Source: Chloroflexota bacterium (lineage in GTDB: Bacteria; Chloroflexota; Anaerolineae; Anaerolineales; Villigracilaceae). From it: a DNA stretch of 5,297 bases. A program made the position numbers and the translations under genes. Shown here piece by piece: positions 1-5,297 of this stretch. The stretch spans positions 1 to 5,297 of the forward strand of contig JAJYOH010000446.1 of the NCBI GenBank assembly GCA_021796315.1, in the 5' to 3' direction. The notes beneath the pieces were generated by a model, which was given only the letters and a program-made list of their open reading frames with translations, ran no database searches and had not been told where the DNA came from. Numbering within the stretch: the stretch's first letter is position 1; every line of letters begins with the position of its first letter.

Positions 1-32
1 ACTCTCAACTTTGGCACTCGAGCATGCAGCGG

Positions 33-1394
33 TTAGATCAGGGGCGGGCGGCGCGTGTGCCAGTCTGTTTCCCGCTGGTAAGCTGCGCCAGCGCGCAACA
101 CAGATGATTCGTTCCAGGCGCGTGACACAATTTGCAGCCCAATCGGCAGACCGTCCTTGCTAAATCCGCATGGAATGGAGAGGGCGGGCAGGCCGGTTAA
201 ATTGAACGGCGCAGTGAAACGTGTTAATCGCCGCGCCTGTTCCACGGCGTCGTTGCCCTCGATCAACGGGGCGGTGATCGGTGTGGAGGGCAGAATCAAA
301 AGATCGTATTGCTCGAAGAATATTTCCATGCGGCGTTTCATCTCGGTCTGAGTCCGGCGCGCTAGAATGTATTCCGTGGATGTGAAGTTGCGTCCGGTTT
401 CCAAACGCAGGCGCACGTCTGCGCCAAATTTTTCAGGGGCATCGGCTAATCGCTCACGATGATAGGCCGCGCCATCGGCGGGAGTCATGAGTCCATTGGC
501 CTGCGCCGCCTGACGCAGGAAAGACATATCCACGATCTCGATTTTTGCTCCGAGTTTCTCGAATACTTTGCCCGCCTGCTGGACAGCCTGTAAAACTTCG
601 GCGTCGGCTCCTTCGATAAAACTGCCGACAGCTAGCGCGATACACCAGCCTTTGACCCCATCTTCGATCTGCGCCAGATAATCGTCCATCGGATGGTTGA
701 CGCAGAATGGATCATCTGCATCGTAGCCCGCGATGACTTGCAAGATCAAGCCCGCATCTTTGACTGAATGGGCCAACGGACCGACGTGATCCAGATTCCA
801 AGAGAGCGGAAATACGCCGCGTACGCTGACGCGCCCGAATGTGGGTTTAAGTCCCACCACACCGCACAAGGAAGCTGGAATGCGGATTGAGCCGCCTGTG
901 TCCGAACCGAGAGCGGCCAGCGACATGCCGCTCGCGACGGCGACAGCCGATCCGCCCGATGAGCCGCCGGGGATGCGCGTCATATCCCAGGGATTGCGCG
1001 TGACGCCGTAATGCGGGTTGACTGTTGTCACGCCGAGCGCGATCTCATGCGTGTTGGTTTTGCCCATGATGACCGCACCTGCCTCCTTGAGCTTTTGAAC
1101 TGCCACTGCATCTTCAGTTGGAACATAATCTTTGAAGAATAACGATCCGGCTGTTGTCCTAACATCTTTCGTTTCAAAGAGATCCTTGACGGCAATTGGG
1201 ATGCCCGCCAACTGTCCGGTTGATCGTTGATTGCTGACTGCTGTCGGCGGGATCACGGTTACGAAGGCATTCAGCGAAGGATTGAGCCGCTCGATTTGAC
1301 GGGCGCAGGCCTCGGTCAAAGAATGAGGCGGGAGCGTCCCGTCTTTGAGAAGGCGAACGGCTTCATGTACTGAAAGAAAATTTGGCTCTGTCAT
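33..1394 (-). CDS. Amidase signature family hydrolase (GatA-like, stand-alone)
   Basis: This is a cytoplasmic amidase expected to hydrolyse a carboxamide by the Ser-cisSer-Lys mechanism; the substrate is unknown. Counting from the preferred start (MTEPNF), the sequence shows the catalytic Lys70 in AVKDL, the Gly/Ser-rich block GGSSGGS with cis-Ser145, and nucleophile Ser169 in [11 protein letters not shown]. The Lys-to-Ser and Ser-to-Ser spacings of 75 and 24 residues equal those of GatA and FAAH. The C-terminus ([18 protein letters not shown], then GLPIGLQIV) is also typical, so the 453-residue protein looks complete. No gatB or gatC lies in the window, so I do not call it GatA of the tRNA amidotransferase. 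An ATG at 1403 would add three residues (MDC) but lies within the predicted -10 box, so 1394 is preferred. A TAG at 1416-1418 blocks any longer start. Neither start has a Shine-Dalgarno sequence. Confidence 0.93.
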   Translation of the reverse strand: MTEPNFLSVHEAVRLLKDGTLPPHSLTEACARQIERLNPSLNAFVTVIPPTAVSNQRSTGQLAGIPIAVKDLFETKDVRTTAGSLFFKDYVPTEDAVAVQKLKEAGAVIMGKTNTHEIALGVTTVNPHYGVTRNPWDMTRIPGGSSGGSAVAVASGMSLAALGSDTGGSIRIPASLCGVVGLKPTFGRVSVRGVFPLSWNLDHVGPLAHSVKDAGLILQVIAGYDADDPFCVNHPMDDYLAQIEDGVKGWCIALAVGSFIEGADAEVLQAVQQAGKVFEKLGAKIEIVDMSFLRQAAQANGLMTPADGAAYHRERLADAPEKFGADVRLRLETGRNFTSTEYILARRTQTEMKRRMEIFFEQYDLLILPSTPITAPLIEGNDAVEQARRLTRFTAPFNLTGLPALSIPCGFSKDGLPIGLQIVSRAWNESSVLRAGAAYQRETDWHTRRPPLI

Positions 1395-1417
1395 GCAATC
1401 CATTATAATGGCTGTCT
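1382..1417 (+). promoter_or_regulatory. Predicted promoter of the glycosyltransferase gene
   Basis: A perfect consensus -10 box TATAAT lies at 1404-1409. A 4/6 match to the -35 box (TTGGCT, 1382-1387) precedes it with a 16-bp spacer. Transcription would start near 1414-1417, only 1-4 nt before the ATG at 1418, so the message would be leaderless or nearly so. This agrees with the absence of a Shine-Dalgarno sequence there. The -35 box lies inside the start of the divergent amidase gene. It is predicted from sequence only. Confidence 0.6.
1395..1410 (-). promoter_or_regulatory. Predicted -10 region of the amidase promoter (shared palindrome)
   Basis: The 10-bp sequence CATTATAATG at 1401-1410 is its own reverse complement, so the minus strand also carries a perfect TATAAT (1407 down to 1402). 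Transcription from it would begin near 1395-1397, just before the ATG at 1394, again giving an almost leaderless message. No convincing -35 box is visible at the right spacing on this strand (the best is weak T-rich sequence within 1423-1430), so this side is less certain than the plus side. Confidence 0.45.
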
Positions 1418-2998
1418 ATGTTCAAAAGCCTTTCGTCAGAAAAAAAGTTCCAGATTTATTTGACATTGCTTGCGTTGGCTGGATTGGTATTTATCCTGCT
1501 TGCCACCGCAAAATATGGCGCAGGCGTTTCATCGGATGCGGGGCGCAATCTTTCCACTGCCGATAGTTTGCTGAAGGGCAAAGGCTTCGTTGATTTTGCC
1601 AGCGCGCCGTTTGTTTTATGGCCGCCGCTTTATCCGCTGGTGATAGCGGGGCTGAGCCTGCTGACAAAATGGAGCGTGTTTCAATCTGCGTGGTATTTGA
1701 ACGTGGTTTTGTATGCAGTGAATATCTGGTTATGCGGTTGGCTGCTCTATTTGATTTTCAAAGAGAAGCAGATCTATGCCTGGGTCGGCGCGCTGATGAT
1801 TTTGCTTTCCCGCTCGACGCTTCGCATATATGCCAATGTCGCTTCGGAACCATTGTTCGTAACTTTCATGTTGATCTTCTTCTTTGCAGCGGCACAATAT
1901 TTGCAGAGTAAATCGTTGCGGGCATTATGGTTGATGTTCATCATGGCCGGGCTGGGAACTTTTCAGCGTTATCTCGGAGTAGTATTGTTTGGCGTAGGTG
2001 GCTTGGTTGTTCTTTACAAGGAAAACTGGCGCGGCGTGCGGCGCTCAATTCTTCCGGTCATTATTTCTGTCCTGCCCATCGGCGCGTGGGCATTGCTTCA
2101 CAATATCCCGGTTAGTGGCGCCCCCTTTGGTCCGCGCGCTTACGGCGATATGTTTCCGCTCGAGAACATCAGTCTCTCGCTGACAAAAATCCTGTGGTGG
2201 TTTATCCCGCGGCTTTCCTTTCTTGATCCGTTGCTTTTAAATCCATGGATTATTTTAGTGTCCGTTGTTGTGCTCTTGTTTGTGATTAATAAAAAAAGTA
2301 ATTGGTTGGAGTGGTTCAGGTCATTGAAAAATATTTATTTATGGCCTGCCTTGCTGTTTTCCATCGTTTACTTTTTTCTGTTGGCCTTTACTGTGATCAC
2401 TGCCGATCACCTCGACCTGACGTCGGATCGGTATTATGTCATTATTCTTCCGATTGTCGTGGCATTTCTCTTTGTCACGTTTGATAAATTGGTCTTCAGT
2501 CATATTAACTTCAACAACCACATGGCGCGTTACGCAGTGATTGCATTTGTTGGATTGTGGTTCATTTATCCAATTTACGCCGTGCAGGGATACTTGAGTC
2601 TTGCGTTGGTGCAGGGCGAGCCAAGTAACTACAACATTGCCAACTCTGCTCAATACCGCGAGATGGGAGTGGTCAAGGCCGCGGAAAATATTATTGGCAA
2701 GGATTCTTCTGCGGCGCTCTACACCAATTACCTGAATATCGTTTGGTTTATTTACCAGCGTCCGGTCACAATGCTTCCTTTTGAAGACACCAATCAGTCG
2801 CGTGACGAGCGATTGGCCGGACTTCAAAAATATTATCCTGGCTGGCCCGGTGCCAAGTCTGGATATATTATCTGGTTCACGCCGAACCAATATCATTTCT
2901 ATGCATCACCGGATGACCTCTCGGCGATTGCCGATTTGAAATTGCTTTATCAGGATAAGACCGGAGAGATTTATTATGTTCAGACGAAAGCACCGTAA
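1418..2998 (+). CDS. Polytopic membrane glycosyltransferase, GT-C fold (PMT/ArnT/RgtABCD-like)
   Basis: This 526-residue integral membrane protein probably transfers a sugar from a polyprenyl-phosphate donor to a lipid, glycan or protein acceptor on the outer face of the membrane. Hydrophobic segments are visible near residues 12-30, 70-84, 92-114, 119-131, 145-161, 168-180, 185-200, 210-227, 270-290, 307-327, 338-355 and 371-391, giving roughly 10-12 helices. The first outer loop carries Asp40 in SSDAGRNLSTADSLLKGKGF, followed by WPPLYPL (68-74). Both resemble the catalytic-acid loop and PP(L)YP motif of this superfamily. ASEPLF (142-147) and SDRYYVIILP (336-345) also fit. Residues from about 395 onward form a soluble, probably extracytoplasmic, C-terminal domain. 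The start is bounded by an in-frame TAA at 1406-1408, and no ribosome binding site is present. Family assignment is from motifs and topology; donor and acceptor cannot be read from the sequence. Confidence 0.82.
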   Translation: MFKSLSSEKKFQIYLTLLALAGLVFILLATAKYGAGVSSDAGRNLSTADSLLKGKGFVDFASAPFVLWPPLYPLVIAGLSLLTKWSVFQSAWYLNVVLYAVNIWLCGWLLYLIFKEKQIYAWVGALMILLSRSTLRIYANVASEPLFVTFMLIFFFAAAQYLQSKSLRALWLMFIMAGLGTFQRYLGVVLFGVGGLVVLYKENWRGVRRSILPVIISVLPIGAWALLHNIPVSGAPFGPRAYGDMFPLENISLSLTKILWWFIPRLSFLDPLLLNPWIILVSVVVLLFVINKKSNWLEWFRSLKNIYLWPALLFSIVYFFLLAFTVITADHLDLTSDRYYVIILPIVVAFLFVTFDKLVFSHINFNNHMARYAVIAFVGLWFIYPIYAVQGYLSLALVQGEPSNYNIANSAQYREMGVVKAAENIIGKDSSAALYTNYLNIVWFIYQRPVTMLPFEDTNQSRDERLAGLQKYYPGWPGAKSGYIIWFTPNQYHFYASPDDLSAIADLKLLYQDKTGEIYYVQTKAP

Positions 2999-3008
2999 TA
3001 AAAAATTG

Positions 3009-3052
3009 AAAGTCAAAAGTTGGAAGGAGAAATCCTTCCAACTTTTGACTTT
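3009..3052. terminator. Perfect 20-bp hairpin with GAAA loop, probable terminator
   Basis: Arms 3009-3028 and 3033-3052 are exact reverse complements (20 of 20) around the tetraloop GAAA (3029-3032). The hairpin starts 11 nt after the glycosyltransferase stop codon and lies 109 nt beyond the fhs stop codon, between convergent genes. Read on the minus strand it is followed, after CAA, by a six-T run (complement of 3000-3005), so it fits an intrinsic terminator for fhs best. On the plus strand the only T-rich stretch is the end of the stem itself, so termination of the glycosyltransferase message is plausible but less canonical. Confidence 0.7.
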
Positions 3053-3058
3053 GTATCA

Positions 3059-3149
3059 TGTCATTGCGAACCGCGTTCTGTGCGGCGAAGCAGTCTCCTT
3101 CTTGCTTTCGGGGAGATTGCTTCGGGGAAAAACTCCCCTCGCAACAACA
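3059..3149. repeat. Composite palindromic intergenic repeat (REP/MITE-like)
   Basis: Outer arms TGTCATTGCGA (3059-3069) and TCGCAACAACA (3139-3149) pair at 9 of 11 positions. Inner arms CGAAGCAGTCTCC (3086-3098) and GGAGATTGCTTCG (3112-3124) pair at 12 of 13, the exception being a possible G-U pair. Two small hairpins sit between inner and outer arms: CCGC/GCGG (3071-3074 with 3082-3085) and GGGGA/TCCCC (3124-3128 with 3134-3138). The whole could fold as a cruciform or multi-branched RNA. From memory, palindromes with the words CATTGCGAG, GAAGCAATCTC and GAGATTGCTTC are scattered between genes in many environmental bacterial genomes. That this is a decayed copy is inference, as only one copy is visible here. 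Confidence 0.6.
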
Positions 3150-3160
3150 TTGGTGTTTAC

Positions 3161-5194
3161 TTAGAACAATCCAACCACCTTACCAGTCTTCAAATCCAGA
3201 TCTACATCGTAAAACACAGGCCGCGTTGGCAGACCCGGCATGGTGCTCATCTTCCCGAGTAGCGGATACAGGAACCCCGCGCCCACAGATGCGCGTACTT
3301 CGCGTACCATGATGCGGAAGCCATTCGGCGCACCCTTGATGCTGACATCGGTCGTGAAGGAGAGATGAGTCTTTGCCATGCAGACGGGAAGTTTATCGAA
3401 ACCAAGCCGCGTGTAACGCGCAATCTGTTCTTCGGCTTCGGGGCTGTAATCCACGCCGTCGGCGCGATAGATTTCTTTTGCAATTATTTCAATCTTTTCT
3501 TTGATCGGCTTCTCAAGCGGATACAGGAACTTGAAGTCGGTCTTTTTCTCCGCGGCCTTGACCACGGCCTCGGCCAGTTTCCTGGCGCCCGCGCCGCCGT
3601 CCGCCCAATGTGTGGACACAATTGCGTCCATTGCGCCAAATTCGAGCGCCGACTTGCGGATCAATTCCACTTCGGCGGGCGTATCCGTCGCAAACGAGTT
3701 GACCGCCACAACCACATTCACCCCATACTTAAGCGCATTCTCAATGTGGCGTTGCAGATTCGGCAGGCCCTTGCGAAGCAGATCGAGATTTTCTTCGGTG
3801 TATTCGGTTGCGAGAGGTTTGCCAGCTACGACCTTTGGTCCGCCGCCGTGCATCTTGAGCGCGCGCACGGTCGCAACCATCACGACCACTTGCGGAATCA
3901 ATCCGCTATAACGGCATTTGATGTCGAAGAATTTTTCCATGCCGATGTCCGCGCCGAAGCCTGATTCGGTCACGACGTAATCTGCCAGCTTGAGCGCGAT
4001 CTTGTCAGCCAGGATCGAGCTGTTTCCGTGCGCGATGTTGGCAAAAGGTCCCGCGTGAACGAAGGCAGCGGTGCCTTCGAGAGTCTGCATCAGGTTTGGT
4101 TTGATGGCATCCTTCATTAAAACGGTGACCGCACCCGCCACGCCTAGATCTTCGGCAGTGACGGCTTCGCCGCGTTTATTAGTCGCCACAACCATGTTGC
4201 CGAAGCGTTCGCGCATATCCTCAATGCCGGTGGTCAGTGCCAGCACAGCCATGATCTCAGACGCAACCGTGATGTCATAACCGGAAAGATGCTCGAAGCC
4301 TTTTTCGTCGGGGCCGAGGCCGACCTGGACCTGGCGCAACATACGGTCGTTGATGTCGATCACGCGCCGCCAGGTGATGGAGGCCGGATCAATGTCCAGC
4401 CGCGCAAAACGAGTGCGTTCCTCGGGCGTGAGTTCATTGGGATCGGTTTTGGGGATGCCAAGTTTCTTCAAGCGCCGCAACATCGTGGGTGAAAATTTGC
4501 GATCGCCATTTTTGTCCGGCGGGCATAAGGCGTTGAAAAGTTGATCGTCGGTTTGCTGCGCTTCGTGCATTACGCGTACGTCCAATGCGGCGGATGTCAG
4601 GTTGTGCGCGGCGGTGATGGCGTGGATGTCGCCGGTCAGATGCAGGTTGAAATCTTCCATCGGGACGACCTGCGAATATCCACCGCCTGCCGCGCCGCCT
4701 TTGATGCCAAAGGTCGGACCCTGTGATGGCTGGCGGATGGCTGTGACGACTTTCTTGCCAAGATATGCGCCGAGCGCCTGAGACAAACCTACGGTGGTGG
4801 TGGTCTTGCCTTCGCCGAGCGGGGTGGGGGTAATGGCTGTCACATCCACATATTTTCCGTTCGGCTTATTTTTCAAGCGTTCCAGAATTTCAAGTTTTAC
4901 CTTGGCTTTGTATGGCCCATATAATTCAAGTTCATTCTCACGAATGCCGAGTTCCGCGGCTACTTGCGCGATCGGTTTGAGTTTTGCGGCCTGCGCGATC
5001 TCGATGTCGGATGGAACCGGACGGAGCAACTTCAACCTGGTTGCGGCGAAACCTGTCACGGCTTTCCTGACGACCGCTTTCTTTTTGGCGGGCGCTGCTT
5101 TTTTTACGGCCGGTTTCCCTACCAATTTTTTTGCGGTGGCTTTTGTAGACTTGGTTGCTTTTGCTTTCCTCTGCGAGGACTTTGTGGCTGCCAT
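3161..5194 (-). CDS. fhs: Formate--tetrahydrofolate ligase, eukaryote-like form with Lys/Ala-rich N-terminal tail
   Basis: This cytoplasmic enzyme joins formate to tetrahydrofolate using ATP, giving 10-formyl-tetrahydrofolate for purine and formyl-Met synthesis or for the methyl branch of the Wood-Ljungdahl pathway. Both family signatures are intact: [11 protein letters not shown] (163-173) and [12 protein letters not shown] (440-451). The ATP-binding P-loop [10 protein letters not shown] is at 124-133, and RQPSQGP (154-160), Phe501 and Trp530 match folate-site positions. At 677 residues it is longer than the usual bacterial enzyme of about 560. A segment at about 229-266 ([19 protein letters not shown], then RFARLDIDP) and a [12 protein letters not shown] insert near 450-461 match the synthetase domain of eukaryotic C1-THF synthase. 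Residues 1-47 are a basic low-complexity tail, and no acidic residue occurs before Asp63. AAGGAG precedes the ATG, and no other Met occurs before 179. No folD or other folate gene is in the window. Confidence 0.97.
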   Translation of the reverse strand: MAATKSSQRKAKATKSTKATAKKLVGKPAVKKAAPAKKKAVVRKAVTGFAATRLKLLRPVPSDIEIAQAAKLKPIAQVAAELGIRENELELYGPYKAKVKLEILERLKNKPNGKYVDVTAITPTPLGEGKTTTTVGLSQALGAYLGKKVVTAIRQPSQGPTFGIKGGAAGGGYSQVVPMEDFNLHLTGDIHAITAAHNLTSAALDVRVMHEAQQTDDQLFNALCPPDKNGDRKFSPTMLRRLKKLGIPKTDPNELTPEERTRFARLDIDPASITWRRVIDINDRMLRQVQVGLGPDEKGFEHLSGYDITVASEIMAVLALTTGIEDMRERFGNMVVATNKRGEAVTAEDLGVAGAVTVLMKDAIKPNLMQTLEGTAAFVHAGPFANIAHGNSSILADKIALKLADYVVTESGFGADIGMEKFFDIKCRYSGLIPQVVVMVATVRALKMHGGGPKVVAGKPLATEYTEENLDLLRKGLPNLQRHIENALKYGVNVVVAVNSFATDTPAEVELIRKSALEFGAMDAIVSTHWADGGAGARKLAEAVVKAAEKKTDFKFLYPLEKPIKEKIEIIAKEIYRADGVDYSPEAEEQIARYTRLGFDKLPVCMAKTHLSFTTDVSIKGAPNGFRIMVREVRASVGAGFLYPLLGKMSTMPGLPTRPVFYDVDLDLKTGKVVGLF

Positions 5195-5199
5195 TTCAT

Positions 5200-5205
5200 C
5201 TCCTT
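5200..5205 (-). promoter_or_regulatory. Ribosome binding site of fhs
   Basis: The minus strand reads AAGGAG, then five bases, then the ATG at 5194. This is a near-consensus Shine-Dalgarno sequence and it supports the start that includes the basic N-terminal tail. The only rival is GTG at codon 46, preceded by a weak AGGA, which would remove the tail. The strong site here contrasts with the lack of any such site at the other two genes in the window. Confidence 0.8.
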
Positions 5206-5222
5206 GTTGTAATTACAGAGTA

Positions 5223-5297
5223 CTGCGCAAATATCTAAACTATCATCTCGATTTTTTGCCCATCTTCATGCAGATATAAGTTTAGCTATTTGCGCAG
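5223..5297. repeat. Long imperfect inverted repeat upstream of fhs
   Basis: CTGCGCAAATATCTAAAC (5223-5240) and GTTTAGCTATTTGCGCAG (5280-5297) are reverse complements at 17 of 18 positions, separated by 39 bp. The pairing continues inward with TATC (5241-5244) and GATA (5273-5276) if TAA (5277-5279) is bulged out. A small ATCT/AGAT pairing (5262-5265 with 5272-5275) lies in the centre. The left arm ends 28 bp before the fhs ATG, so the structure would lie in the fhs leader or across its promoter. The right arm reaches the window edge and may extend further. It could be an operator, an RNA hairpin or a small mobile element; nothing visible decides between these. Confidence 0.6.

Noticed and set aside
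1..32. Terminator or gene end downstream of the amidase
   Set aside because: These 32 bases contain only short chance palindromes (CTCGAG, GCATGC) and no hairpin with a T run.
33..1394. GatA subunit of the Asp/Glu-tRNA amidotransferase
   Set aside because: The fold and triad match, but gatB and gatC are absent from the window and the gene is alone and divergent from a glycosyltransferase. A general amidase is the safer call.
2339..2896. 185-codon open frame on the minus strand opposite the glycosyltransferase
   Set aside because: It lies wholly antisense to a gene with clear membrane topology and family motifs. Its product is basic, lacks recognisable domains, and starts without a ribosome binding site.
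2976..3312. Short open frames on the plus strand across the spacer and the end of fhs
   Set aside because: They run through the hairpin and palindromic repeat and overlap fhs antisense, with no coding features.
3365..3964. 199-codon open frame on the plus strand opposite fhs
   Set aside because: It is antisense to strongly conserved Fhs sequence, including the second signature. The frame stays open because of the codon bias of fhs.
4794..5279. 161-codon open frame on the plus strand opposite the start of fhs
   Set aside because: It is the antisense reading of the lysine/alanine tail and P-loop region, which gives artificial Phe/Ala runs. It has no start signals of its own.
5223..5297. Integron attC site, suggested by GTTTAGC and CTAAAC in the arms
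   Set aside because: The arms do not fit the RYYYAAC/GTTRRRY core sites (an A sits where a pyrimidine is required), and no integrase or cassette array is visible.

Overview
The window holds three complete protein genes, two convergent or divergent junctions, and several palindromic elements. The organism is a bacterium of moderate GC content. The best guess is a Chloroflexota (Anaerolineae-like) genome. This is an inference from the style of the Fhs protein and from the dispersed palindromes between genes; no rRNA or other marker is present to confirm it.

Layout. Positions 33-1394 (minus strand) encode an amidase-signature hydrolase with an intact Lys-Ser-Ser triad. Positions 1418-2998 (plus strand) encode a polytopic membrane glycosyltransferase of the GT-C fold (PMT/ArnT/Rgt-like). 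These two genes diverge from a gap of about 23 bp that contains a perfect palindromic -10 sequence (CATTATAATG, 1401-1410). Neither gene has a Shine-Dalgarno sequence, so both may be read as leaderless messages from one bidirectional promoter. Positions 3161-5194 (minus strand) encode formate--tetrahydrofolate ligase (fhs), which has a good ribosome binding site.

The glycosyltransferase and fhs converge on a 162-bp spacer. It holds a perfect 20-bp-stem hairpin with a GAAA loop (3009-3052), probably a terminator, and a 91-bp composite palindrome (3059-3149) that resembles a dispersed intergenic repeat. Upstream of fhs, at the right edge of the window, is a long inverted repeat (5223-5297) that may run beyond the window.

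The three genes show no shared pathway. Fhs supplies 10-formyl-tetrahydrofolate for one-carbon metabolism. The glycosyltransferase probably modifies lipid or cell-surface glycan or protein. The amidase is a stand-alone hydrolase of unknown substrate. The most notable points are the symmetric divergent promoter, the eukaryote-like Fhs with a histone-like lysine/alanine tail, and the uncharacterised inverted repeat upstream of fhs. No CRISPR array, tRNA, rRNA, transposase or phage gene was found.
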